Position numbers and translations under genes: made by a program
Part shown: piece after piece, positions 32,940 through 40,782 of the stretch
How the letters are laid out: each line of letters starts with the position of its first letter
How positions within the stretch are numbered: the first letter of the stretch is position 1
NCBI GenBank assembly: GCA_017462965.1
Contig: JAFTQC010000039.1
Location: 1-41,057, forward strand
Length of the DNA: 41,057 bases
Direction: 5' to 3'
Source: Clostridia bacterium
Lineage (GTDB): Bacteria > Bacillota > Clostridia > TANB77 > UBA1234
Notes under the pieces: model-generated
The model's database searches: none
What the model was told of the DNA's origin: nothing
Seen by the model: only the letters and a program-made list of their open reading frames with translations

Positions 32940-33889
32940 GCATCATGCTCGGCGCTTGCATTGAACGTTACCGGAACCCTTTCATGGTGGTCATCGCCAT
33001 CATGCGGCTCATTTATGAGCTGACCAAGGAGTCGTTCCTGGATCGTCCGATGTACAGCATCCGCCACGGTTGGCGCAGGATTCGCACGAAGTTCGTCCTC
33101 ATGCAGGTCCTGAACTTCCTGGCGCGTGGCTATGCCAACGACCACGACACCTTCGTCAGGGTTGTCATGGACATTCTGACCGCGCGGGAACAAATTCCTG
33201 TGTGGAATGCGTGGAATGAGCCGAGCAACCAAGGAAATGCCTGTGTGGACAGCATCGTGAGCGTCAAGGGAGAAGGCAACATGCAAGATCCTGAACCAGA
33301 GGTCAATCAGAATGAAGATGAAAATCCCATTCAGATTGCTTATGGTAATGCTTATGATGACGACCAGTCCGATGATGAGTGGCTCGACGACGAAGAGCAT
33401 TCCGAGATGGTACCGTTGGAGGATAACGTTCCGGTTGTCGGGGTAGCTCCGCAGATGCAACCCAACGTGATCTTCATGGATGCGGCTGCGCTCAAGGAGT
33501 GCCAGAACAACGCCATCATGGGATGTGACGAGGAGAAGCAGTATCTGCGTAGCCTCGACATCATCGTGCCTGGTCCGTCGTTCCGCGACATCGATGCCAT
33601 GGATCCGCTCGCTTGGGCTGATATCGTTCGGGAGAACTTCGGCCTGAACGTCAGGGTTGAGTACGTTCCGTTCGACAAGCTGCCCTGGCTCGAAACTTCC
33701 ATGCGCAGGTCCGGCCTTTCCAAGGGTGACTACTATATCGTCAAGTACGCGGTGTATTTCTCCCAGCTGATTCCCAATCTGCAGGTCGATTGCGCCACGC
33801 CCGGTGTGATGGAACTGTACGAGGCGGAAATGGCCAGGGTTCGCACCCGCGAAGGCTTCATGCGGATTTTGGGTGGCGTCAACAGCTAA
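32780..33889 (+). CDS. GC-rich orphan protein with acidic linker
   Basis: AAGGAGG lies 6 bases before ATG 32780; the frame is open further upstream without a ribosome site. The 369-residue protein has a helical N-terminal domain (about 10-165) with a CNFC pair near 28, a very acidic linker (about 172-215, Asp/Glu/Asn-rich) and a C-terminal domain (about 225-369). The linker's DNA is more AT-rich than the two domains. Arginine includes CGG in frame at least three times. No known domain is recognised. It is monocistronic with its own promoter and terminator. Confidence 0.75.
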   Translation: MAENVKSMVSQSAVSQENNEFFDRWIYRCNFCREIGVRYLYGEKLREVPEEHLSIMLGACIERYRNPFMVVIAIMRLIYELTKESFLDRPMYSIRHGWRRIRTKFVLMQVLNFLARGYANDHDTFVRVVMDILTAREQIPVWNAWNEPSNQGNACVDSIVSVKGEGNMQDPEPEVNQNEDENPIQIAYGNAYDDDQSDDEWLDDEEHSEMVPLEDNVPVVGVAPQMQPNVIFMDAAALKECQNNAIMGCDEEKQYLRSLDIIVPGPSFRDIDAMDPLAWADIVRENFGLNVRVEYVPFDKLPWLETSMRRSGLSKGDYYIVKYAVYFSQLIPNLQVDCATPGVMELYEAEMARVRTREGFMRILGGVNS

Positions 33890-33916
33890 CCAACAAGTCG
33901 TGTGATGACCTCACCC

Positions 33917-33958
33917 AAGAGGGTCCAGTGTGTAAAAGCACTGGACTCTTTTATTTTT
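33917..33958 (+). terminator. Terminator of the GC-rich gene
   Basis: AAGAGGGTCCAGTG pairs with CACTGGACTCTT ending at 33950, followed by a T-rich tract. Confidence 0.8.
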
Positions 33959-33970
33959 GAAAATTTATTA

Positions 33971-33999
33971 TTTACATAATGCACGAGCTATAATATAAT
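33971..33999 (+). promoter_or_regulatory. Promoter of the GC-rich gene at 34044
   Basis: TTTACA (33971-33976) and TATAAT (33994-33999), 17 bases apart. The -35 and -10 boxes are the same as those at 32564. Confidence 0.75.
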
Positions 34000-34043
34000 A
34001 TCTGCGTTGGTTAATCACTTTTGTGTATGGGAGGATTGTTAGA

Positions 34044-34475
34044 ATGAGTAACTCCAAAATGTACAAGGCTTATCACCAGTCGGTGAATATGAAGCCGGTT
34101 TTCATGGACGGCGAGACCTTCGTGGAACTGCTTATGCAGAAGGGTTATGACGAGGAGATGTTCAAGACGAGGATAGAAGGAGATGTCCGGTATTTTGTGC
34201 CGAGCTACAGCTTCGTGAGCGCGATGAACAGGCTTTCCAAGACGCAGCGTGATGTCGTGAATGGTTATCTCGTTCAAATTCCGGTACAACGGTATTCCAT
34301 TTTCGAGGATCATACCGTGAAGACGGTGAACGACGAAGAAGTCCGCGTCGTTTCTTCTGCGCTCGAGCTTCGTGAGAAGTATCCCAACATGAGGATGGAG
34401 GTTTCCTCGCGTCGCATCTGGGAACTGTTCCGAATCGCCAGTGTGCAGAAAGTCAAGGATTCCGATCTTCTGTAA
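34044..34475 (+). CDS. GC-rich orphan protein
   Basis: A 143-residue basic, helical protein starting at ATG 34044 (GGGAGG upstream). Codons are G/C-ending and CGG is used in frame for arginine twice (D-V-R-Y-F and V-Q-R-Y-S). Segments include ETFVELLMQKGYDEEMF and RRIWELFRIASVQKV; no known domain. It follows another GC-rich gene but has its own promoter and terminator, so it is a separate unit. The two may have arrived together. Confidence 0.75.
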   Translation: MSNSKMYKAYHQSVNMKPVFMDGETFVELLMQKGYDEEMFKTRIEGDVRYFVPSYSFVSAMNRLSKTQRDVVNGYLVQIPVQRYSIFEDHTVKTVNDEEVRVVSSALELREKYPNMRMEVSSRRIWELFRIASVQKVKDSDLL

Positions 34476-34486
34476 TCAATGAGCAG

Positions 34487-34523
34487 AAAAGCTCCAGTAG
34501 TTTAATTACTACTGGAGCTTTTT
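34487..34523 (+). terminator. Terminator of the GC-rich gene
   Basis: AAGCTCCAGTAGT pairs with ACTACTGGAGCTT around a short loop, followed by T5. A type A repeat abuts it. Confidence 0.88.
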
Positions 34524-34553
34524 CGTACATTGGGGACGTCCGTTAAATGGACG
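34524..34553 (+). repeat. GGGAC-family palindrome, type A, copy 2
   Basis: Same strand and length as the copy at 19482, with core GGGGACGTCCGTTAAATGG and one arm mismatch. It directly follows the terminator of a GC-rich gene, as at 19482. Confidence 0.8.
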
Positions 34554-34572
34554 AAAATTAAAACATCAAACT

Positions 34573-34601
34573 CTTGAAAATCGTGAGTTTTAAGTATATA
34601 A
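34573..34601 (+). promoter_or_regulatory. Promoter of pta-ackA
   Basis: TTGAAA (34573-34578) and TATAAT (34596-34601), 17 bases apart. Confidence 0.7.
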
Positions 34602-34637
34602 TCTTTAAGAAATTTATATAAAGGGAGATGTAAGTTT

Positions 34638-35630
34638 ATGAGTTTTATTGATGAAATAAAAGAAAAAGTAAAAGGCTCTATGAAAACTATTGTACTTCCT
34701 GAAAGTACTGACATCAGAGTATTGGAAGCTGCAAGAAAAATTACTGACGAGGGTTTTGCAAAAGTTGTTTTAATTGGAAATAAAGATGAACTTCAAAATA
34801 TTGCTGGAAATATTGATTTATCAGATATTACAATAATTGATCCAGCTACTTCTGAAAAAACAAGCGAATATGCAAATGCTTTTTATGAACTTAGAAAAGC
34901 AAAAGGAATGACACCTGAAAAAGCAGAAGAAACAATGAAGAATACTATATATTTTGGAACGATGATGGTTAAACAAGGCGATGCTGATGGATTAGTTGCT
35001 GGTAGCATTTGCTCAACAGCTGATACACTAAGACCTTCTTTACAAATATTGAAGACAGCACCAGGTGTTAAACTTGTTTCATCATTTTTCATTATGAATG
35101 TTCCTAACTGCGAACTAGGTGAAAATGGAATGTTCTTATTCTCAGATTGTGGTCTTAATGTAAATCCAAACGAAGATGAGTTATCTGAGATTGCTATTTC
35201 ATCAGCAAAAAGTTGGAAAGCATTAACAGGTAAAGAAGCTAGAGTATCAATGCTTTCATATTCTACACATGGAAGTGCACCTTTAACAGATATGACTTCA
35301 AAAGTTATAAATGCTACAAAACTTGTTAGAGAAAAAGCACCAGAAATTTTAATAGATGGTGAAATGCAACTTGATGCTTCTATAGTTCCATCAGTTGGTG
35401 CTAAAAAAGCTCCAGATAGTGATGTTGCTGGAAAAGCAAATGTATTAATATTCCCTGATTTAAATGCTGGAAATATTGGATATAAATTAGTTGAAAGACT
35501 TGCAAAAGCTGAAGCTTATGGCCCTGTTACTCAAGGTATTGCAAGACCTGTAAATGACTTAAGCAGAGGATGCAGTAGTGATGATATAGTTGGCGTTGTA
35601 GCTATTACAGCTATGCAAGCTATGGAATAG
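34638..35630 (+). CDS. pta: Phosphate acetyltransferase
   Basis: Pta converts acetyl-CoA and phosphate to acetyl phosphate. At 330 residues this is the short form with the catalytic PTA_PTB domain only. Visible family stretches: IVLPESTDIRVLEAARKI, DGLVAGSICSTADTLRPSLQ and PDLNAGNIGYKLVERLA. AAGGGAGATG is the ribosome site. ackA follows 35 bases later, and the pair yields ATP and acetate from acetyl-CoA, as expected of a fermenting anaerobe. Confidence 0.96.
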   Translation: MSFIDEIKEKVKGSMKTIVLPESTDIRVLEAARKITDEGFAKVVLIGNKDELQNIAGNIDLSDITIIDPATSEKTSEYANAFYELRKAKGMTPEKAEETMKNTIYFGTMMVKQGDADGLVAGSICSTADTLRPSLQILKTAPGVKLVSSFFIMNVPNCELGENGMFLFSDCGLNVNPNEDELSEIAISSAKSWKALTGKEARVSMLSYSTHGSAPLTDMTSKVINATKLVREKAPEILIDGEMQLDASIVPSVGAKKAPDSDVAGKANVLIFPDLNAGNIGYKLVERLAKAEAYGPVTQGIARPVNDLSRGCSSDDIVGVVAITAMQAME

Positions 35631-35665
35631 TAAATTTAAATTATATAAAAAAAGGAGAAATAAAA

Positions 35666-36874
35666 ATGAAAATATTAGTAGTTAACTGCGGAAGTTCTTC
35701 ACTTAAATTCCAATTAATTGATATGGATAATGAAGAAGTATTAGCAAAAGGAAAATGTGACAGAATCGGCGCTTCAGAGGGAGAAATCGGTAGCCCATTT
35801 ATAGAATACAAAGGAAATGGCGCTAAAATTAAAGAAGAATTACCACTTCCAGAACACGTAGCTGCATTTAGAGCAGTTGTTAGATACCTAACAGATGAAA
35901 AAGTTGGAGCTGTTAAAGATTTGAGCGAAGTTTCAGCTATTGGTCACAGAGTTGTAAATGCAGGTCCTTTCTTCAAAGAATCTACACTTGTTACTCCAGA
36001 CGTGTTAGAAAGATTTAAAACAAAATCAATTCCATATGCGCCACTTCACAACCCAGCTGCATTACAAGGTATAAATGCTTGTTTTGAAACAATGGAAGGA
36101 ATTCCACAAGTATTAGTATTTGATACAACTTTCCATCAAACAATGCCTGAAAAAGCTTATATGTATGGTGTTCCATATGATTGGTATGAAAAATACGGAA
36201 TCAGAAGATATGGTGCTCATGGAATGTCACACCAATTCGTAACAGAAGAAGCTGCTAGATTACTTGGAAAAGATGTAAATGAAGTAAATATGATTTCTTG
36301 TCACTTAGGAAATGGATCAAGTATCACAGCTGTTAAAAACGGTAAATGCGTTGATACATCAATGGGATTCACACCACTTGAAGGTTTAGTAATGGGAACA
36401 AGATCTGGTGATTTAGATCCTGCAATTCTTGAGTTCGTAATGGAAAGAGAAAATATGGATATCCACGAAATGTTAAACACTTTAAATAAAAAATCTGGTT
36501 TACTTGCTTTATCTGGCAAAACAGGTGATATCAGAGACTTAAGAATGCTTCGCGATGAAGGTGACGAGCGTGCTGCTATGGCTCTTGACGTTTTAGCATA
36601 CAGAGTTAGAAAATATGTTGGTGCATACTTAGCAGTTCTTGGACATGTAGATTGCATTACATTTGAAGGTGGAATCGGAGAGCACAATCCAGACGTTGTT
36701 AAAGCTTGTATCGAAGGTTTAGAAGAATTCGGAATCAAATATGATGATTCACATATGGGCGACGAAATGTACGAAGGTGTTGTTAGCACTGAAGATTCAA
36801 AAGTTAAAATGTTTGTAATCGCTACAAACGAAGAAATAATAATTGCTAAAGAAGCATTGAGACTAGTTAAATAA
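35666..36874 (+). CDS. ackA: Acetate kinase
   Basis: AckA transfers phosphate from acetyl phosphate to ADP, giving acetate and ATP. The 402-residue protein has full family length and all signatures: VVNCGSSSLKFQ at the N-terminus, GHRVVNAGP, VFDTTFHQTMP, CHLGNGSSITAV and TFEGGIGEHN. Codons are strongly biased, as in highly expressed genes. Ribosome site AAAGGAG. It closes the pta-ackA operon. Confidence 0.97.
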   Translation: MKILVVNCGSSSLKFQLIDMDNEEVLAKGKCDRIGASEGEIGSPFIEYKGNGAKIKEELPLPEHVAAFRAVVRYLTDEKVGAVKDLSEVSAIGHRVVNAGPFFKESTLVTPDVLERFKTKSIPYAPLHNPAALQGINACFETMEGIPQVLVFDTTFHQTMPEKAYMYGVPYDWYEKYGIRRYGAHGMSHQFVTEEAARLLGKDVNEVNMISCHLGNGSSITAVKNGKCVDTSMGFTPLEGLVMGTRSGDLDPAILEFVMERENMDIHEMLNTLNKKSGLLALSGKTGDIRDLRMLRDEGDERAAMALDVLAYRVRKYVGAYLAVLGHVDCITFEGGIGEHNPDVVKACIEGLEEFGIKYDDSHMGDEMYEGVVSTEDSKVKMFVIATNEEIIIAKEALRLVK

Positions 36875-36907
36875 TTTTTGGAAATTGGGATGGTTCCCTT
36901 TTCAAAA
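36875..36907 (+). repeat. GGGAC-family element, type C, copy 3
   Basis: TTTTTGGAAATTGGGATGG followed by TTCCCTTTTCAAAA, a slightly diverged type C copy right after the ackA stop codon. Confidence 0.7.
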
Positions 36908-36912
36908 TATGG

Positions 36913-36945
36913 GCACACTATTATTAAATGATAGTGTGCTTTTTA
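36913..36945 (+). terminator. Terminator of pta-ackA
   Basis: GCACACTAT (36913-36921) pairs with ATAGTGTGC (36931-36939), followed by T5. Confidence 0.85.
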
Positions 36946-36982
36946 TAATGCTTGAGGATTAATGAAGTTTTAGATATAATTG

Positions 36983-37035
36983 TTTTGGACAAGGAACGGT
37001 CCCTCTTGCTAAGAATCACCATTCCTTGTCCAAAA
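36983..37035. repeat. Inverted repeat enclosing a type D fragment
   Basis: Perfect 14-base arms, TTTTGGACAAGGAA and its complement (36983-36996 and 37022-37035). The loop holds GGTCCCTCTTGCTAAG, the reverse of the type D edge. It lies 22 bases before rnr, so it may affect expression of that gene. Confidence 0.8.
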
Positions 37036-37057
37036 CCAAATAGATTGGATGAGATTT

Positions 37058-38977
37058 ATGAGAAAAAATAGAAATTTAGTTACTGGAACTTTTGTTGGCC
37101 ATGAAAGAGGTTTTGGTTTTTTAGAGGTTGAAGGTCGTGAAGATGATATTTTTATTCCGCCTAATAGCACAGGACCTGCAATGAATGGTGATGTTGTTTC
37201 AGTTGAAATAGTAAGTGAAAAAGTTGAGGAAAGAAGAGCTGAAGGTAGAGTTATTGATGTTATAGAAAGAAACACGAAGACCGTTGTTGGAACTTATATG
37301 AAAGGCAAAAATTATGGTTTCGTTGTTCCCGACGATAAGAAGCTCTTTAACGATATATATATTTCAAAGAAGAATAGTAATAAAGCAAAGAATAATGATA
37401 AAGTTGTTGTACAAATTACGCATTACCCTGGAATTAATAAAAATGCAGAGGGGAAAATTATAGAAAATCTTGGACATGCAAATGATTCAAGCGTCGATTT
37501 ACTTGCTATTTTAAGAGCATATGATTATAAAAGGGTGTTTCCGAAGGCTGTTCAAAAAGAAGCAGAGATGATTCCTCAAGTTGTTTTGAACACAGATGGC
37601 AGAAAAGATTTAAGGGATAAAGAAATTTTTACTATTGATGGTGCTGATACAAAAGATATTGATGATGCGATTTCTCTTGAAATGGTTGAAGGTAATTATC
37701 TTTTAGGTGTGCATATTGCGGATGTTAGTAATTATGTTAGAGAAAATACTCCGCTTGATAAAGAAGCTGCTAAAAGAGGTACAAGTGTATATCTTTTAGA
37801 TTCTGTTATACCAATGCTTCCAAAAGAACTTTCAAATGGCATTTGTAGTCTTAATGAAGGTGAAGATAGAAATACTTTATCTATAGATATTTTACTTGAT
37901 AAGAATGCAAACATTTTAGAAAGCCATTTATATAAAGCTGTTATTAATTCAAAAAAGAAAATGACATATGATAATGTGTATAAGGTTATTGAGCAAAACG
38001 ATATTCCAAGTGGATATGAAAAATTTGTAGATACATTAATGCTAATGAAAGAATTAGCACTAAAACTCATAGCTAAAAGAAAAAATGAAGGTGCAATAGA
38101 TTTTTCAGTTCCAGAAACAAAAGTTATTGTTGATGAAAATGATAAGGTGATTGAAATTAAACCATATGAAACAACACTTGCTAATAGACTTATTGAACAA
38201 TTTATGGTGCTTGCAAATGAATGTGTTGCTAAGCAGTTTTCAGAGTTGAAAATTCCGTTTATTTATAGAGTACACGAAATTCCTGATGCAGATAAACTGC
38301 AAAGATTTAAAGTGTTTTTAAATAATTTGAATTATACAGATAATATACCTGAAAATATAAAGCCAAAAGATATTCAAAATATATTAGAAATTTCAAAAGG
38401 TAAACCGGAAGAGAAAGTTATTTCAATGATGGGGCTTAGAACGATGCAACTTGCAAAGTACAGTAATCATAACTTGGGACATTTTGGGCTTGCGCTAAAA
38501 AACTATTGTCATTTTACGTCACCAATTAGAAGATATCCAGACCTCTTCATTCACAGAGTAATATCAGACTATTTAGCAAATGGTGATATAGCAGGATCAA
38601 CATTTGAAAAATACACTAGACTATCAATTCAATATGCAGAAACCTCTTCAGAAATGGAGCAAAAATCAGAAGAGGCAGAAGAGGAACTAACAACAATAAA
38701 AAAATGCGAGTATATGAAAGAACACATAGGAGAGACTTTTGAAGGATATATTTCTGGAGTAACTTCTTTTGGTGCGTTTGTTGAACTTGATAATACAATA
38801 GAAGGGTTGGTTCATGTAGAAAATATGAATGATGACTATTATGTGTTTGATGAAATAAATGTAGCTTTGATCGGCGAGCATACAAAAAACATATATAAGA
38901 TTGGTGATAAAGTTACGGTTAGAGTAATAGATGCGGACAAACTATCTAGAAGAATAGATTTTGAATTTATAAATTAA
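37058..38977 (+). CDS. rnr: Ribonuclease R
   Basis: A processive 3'-5' exoribonuclease that degrades structured RNA. The 639-residue product (648-type lengths vary; an in-frame ATG at 37049 would add three residues, and neither start has a strong ribosome site) shows two cold-shock-like domains (RGFGFLEVEGREDDIFIP and NYGFVVPDD), the RNB catalytic core with the metal-binding aspartates in IDGADTKDIDDAISLE, HFTSPIRRYPDLFIHR, and a C-terminal S1 domain (GYISGVTSFGAFVELDN). It is shorter than Gram-negative RNase R because it lacks the extra N-terminal helix-turn-helix. smpB is not next to it. Confidence 0.95.
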   Translation: MRKNRNLVTGTFVGHERGFGFLEVEGREDDIFIPPNSTGPAMNGDVVSVEIVSEKVEERRAEGRVIDVIERNTKTVVGTYMKGKNYGFVVPDDKKLFNDIYISKKNSNKAKNNDKVVVQITHYPGINKNAEGKIIENLGHANDSSVDLLAILRAYDYKRVFPKAVQKEAEMIPQVVLNTDGRKDLRDKEIFTIDGADTKDIDDAISLEMVEGNYLLGVHIADVSNYVRENTPLDKEAAKRGTSVYLLDSVIPMLPKELSNGICSLNEGEDRNTLSIDILLDKNANILESHLYKAVINSKKKMTYDNVYKVIEQNDIPSGYEKFVDTLMLMKELALKLIAKRKNEGAIDFSVPETKVIVDENDKVIEIKPYETTLANRLIEQFMVLANECVAKQFSELKIPFIYRVHEIPDADKLQRFKVFLNNLNYTDNIPENIKPKDIQNILEISKGKPEEKVISMMGLRTMQLAKYSNHNLGHFGLALKNYCHFTSPIRRYPDLFIHRVISDYLANGDIAGSTFEKYTRLSIQYAETSSEMEQKSEEAEEELTTIKKCEYMKEHIGETFEGYISGVTSFGAFVELDNTIEGLVHVENMNDDYYVFDEINVALIGEHTKNIYKIGDKVTVRVIDADKLSRRIDFEFIN

Positions 38978-38980
38978 AAA

Positions 38981-39009
38981 TTGGACAAAGGGACTGGGCT
39001 TTTGTCCAT
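38981..39009 (-). repeat. GGGAC-family palindrome, type B, copy 3
   Basis: On the minus strand it reads ATGGACAAAAGCCCAGTCCC followed by a TTTGTCCA arm, one core base different from the copy at 32442. Confidence 0.8.
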
Positions 39010-39012
39010 TTT

Positions 39013-39049
39013 CGTCCATTTGACGGACGTCCCCGATGGACGATTTTTC
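39013..39049 (+). terminator. rnr terminator formed by a type A palindrome
   Basis: CGTCCAT (39013-39019) pairs with ATGGACG (39036-39042), followed by ATTTTT. Positions 39013-39042 are type A copy 3, on the minus strand, so the repeat itself works as a terminator. Confidence 0.8.
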
Positions 39050-39081
39050 GAAAAAAAGAACTTAGAAAGGAGGGAAAATCA

Positions 39082-40170
39082 ATGGAAATTACTAGACCTA
39101 CAGTTATGGAAGTTGATTTAAATGCTTTTAAATATAATGTGGAGCAAATAAAAAAATATGTTGGAGAAGGCGTGAAAATAATGCCTGTTATTAAGGCGAA
39201 TGCGTATGGGACATATTTAAATAAAAGATTAGATATATTAGAGATGTTTGATATAGTTGCGGTCGCAATTGTGGATGAAGCAATTGAACTTAGAAATCTT
39301 GGATATACAAAAGAAATTTTTGTGCTTAATCAGCCGTATAAAGATGAAGTTGAAAAAATTGCAAAGTACGATATTACAGTTGGACTTAGTTCAGAAGGTT
39401 TTTTAGAAGAACTAGCTAAAGCTGGTAAGAATGTAAAAGTTCATATTGAAATTGGTACAGGTATGGGAAGAACCGGAATTCATCCTCGTAGAGTCAAGGA
39501 GTTTATAGAAAAAGTGAAAGCGCATCCGAATGTGTTTATAGAAGGGATGTATACTCATTTATCTTGTGCAGATTATGATGATGAATATACTAATAAACAA
39601 CTTAAATCTTTTGAATTTGCACTTAATGAAGAAAGAGAATGCTTTGAAGATTTGAAATACCTACATACTTCAGCTTCAAACGGAATTTTAAATTATTCTA
39701 ATGGTTATTATAACTTGGTAAGGCCAGGAATCATCTTATATGGATATGAATCATACGAAGAAACTATGCAGAAAATAAATTTAAAACCAGTTTGTAAATT
39801 AAAATCTAAAGTAACTTTCATTAAAGAAGTTAAAGAAGGTATTTCAATCGGATATTCGAGAAGCTTTACAACTACTCGAATGACAAAAGTTGCAACAATT
39901 CCTATAGGATATGCAGATGGATTAAGAAGATCTCTTTCTAACAAAGGAGAAGTGGTTATAAACGGAAATAAAGTACCAATCATAGGAAACATATGCATGG
40001 ATAGTTTTATGGTGGATATAACCGATTTTGAAGATGTTGAGGTAGGGGATGATGTTTATATTTGGGATAATGAAAATATAACATTAGAAGAAGTGGCCTC
40101 TTCATGTGATACAATAAATTATGAAATAATGTGTACAATTTCAGATAGAGTTCCAAGAGTATTTAAATAA
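39082..40170 (+). CDS. alr: Alanine racemase
   Basis: A PLP enzyme that interconverts L- and D-alanine for peptidoglycan. The PLP lysine is K38 in PVIKANAYG. The 362-residue protein has the family layout: an N-terminal barrel (GTGMGRTGIHP, EGMYTHLSCAD, NLVRPGIILYGY) and a C-terminal domain with IPIGYADGLRRSLSNKG and GNICMDSFMVDIT. AGGAGGG precedes the ATG. It stands alone between two type A repeats. Confidence 0.95.
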   Translation: MEITRPTVMEVDLNAFKYNVEQIKKYVGEGVKIMPVIKANAYGTYLNKRLDILEMFDIVAVAIVDEAIELRNLGYTKEIFVLNQPYKDEVEKIAKYDITVGLSSEGFLEELAKAGKNVKVHIEIGTGMGRTGIHPRRVKEFIEKVKAHPNVFIEGMYTHLSCADYDDEYTNKQLKSFEFALNEERECFEDLKYLHTSASNGILNYSNGYYNLVRPGIILYGYESYEETMQKINLKPVCKLKSKVTFIKEVKEGISIGYSRSFTTTRMTKVATIPIGYADGLRRSLSNKGEVVINGNKVPIIGNICMDSFMVDITDFEDVEVGDDVYIWDNENITLEEVASSCDTINYEIMCTISDRVPRVFK

Positions 40171-40177
40171 ATGATTA

Positions 40178-40224
40178 ATAAAAATCATCCATTTGACGGA
40201 CGTCCCTAATGGATGATTTTTTTG
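40178..40224 (+). terminator. alr terminator formed by a type A palindrome
   Basis: AAAAATCATCCATT pairs with AATGGATGATTTTT, followed by more T. Positions 40186-40215 are type A copy 4 (minus strand), with compensating changes in both arms (CATCC and GGATG instead of CGTCC and GGACG). Confidence 0.85.
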
Positions 40225-40316
40225 CCGTTTATCTGTTTTATATAACCGCTTATGCTTCAAATCTAGAAATTATATAGATATGGGACTATACTTAAGATAT
40301 ATAAAGGGGGAATTTT

Positions 40317-40781
40317 ATGAAAATTAAAATAGAAAAAATCGAAGATAAGAAGCTTAACAAAGATGAAATAGAAATTTTAATAAAATCTCCCATTTTAGAT
40401 GAGTCTGTAGAAAAACTTGCTTTATATATAAGTCAGTATGAAAAAAATAATGATTCTAAGGTATTAGTTAATTGTAACAACACAATAAAAGAAATTAGCT
40501 ATGATGATATTATATGTTTTTATAGCGATAAAAAATATAATTATTGTAAGATTAAGGATAAAGATTATAAAATTAAAAGTAAACTTTATGAAGTGGAAAA
40601 TTTGAGCTCAAATTTCATAAGAATTTCAAAAGGATGCATTGCAAATTATAAACATATAAAATGCTTTGACATAAGTGAGACTGGAAAAATTGTTGTTGTG
40701 TTTGATGATAATAGCAAAGAATATGTTTCAAGACGAAAAGTAAAAAGCATAATGAATTTCTTAGATGAAAGGAGTGTTTAA
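40317..40781 (+). CDS. LytTR-domain DNA-binding regulator
   Basis: A 154-residue protein without a receiver domain. Residues 1-50 form a short N-terminal part seen in stand-alone LytTR regulators; the LytTR domain covers about 55-150 (ISYDDIICFYSDKKYNY, FIRISKGCIANYKHIKCF and KEYVSRRKVKSIMNFL). LytTR proteins bind promoter repeats and often control membrane or bacteriocin functions. AAAGGGGG lies before the ATG. It is followed after one base by a membrane protein gene, the usual arrangement for LytTR-DUF3021-type pairs. Confidence 0.9.
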   Translation: MKIKIEKIEDKKLNKDEIEILIKSPILDESVEKLALYISQYEKNNDSKVLVNCNNTIKEISYDDIICFYSDKKYNYCKIKDKDYKIKSKLYEVENLSSNFIRISKGCIANYKHIKCFDISETGKIVVVFDDNSKEYVSRRKVKSIMNFLDERSV

Positions 40782-40782
40782 A

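Noticed and set aside
32699-33460. Long open frame opposite the GC-rich gene at 32780
   Set aside because: GC-rich coding sequence has few antisense stops; there is no ribosome site, and the plus frame has promoter, ribosome site and terminator.
23935-34475. CGG as a fully unassigned codon throughout the genome
   Set aside because: The GC-rich genes need CGG read in frame as arginine; in the repeat protein it even falls at the conserved arginine of the repeat. A strict always-shift rule would destroy them.
36301-36918. Long open frame opposite ackA
   Set aside because: It is the antisense shadow of strongly codon-biased ackA, with no ribosome site.
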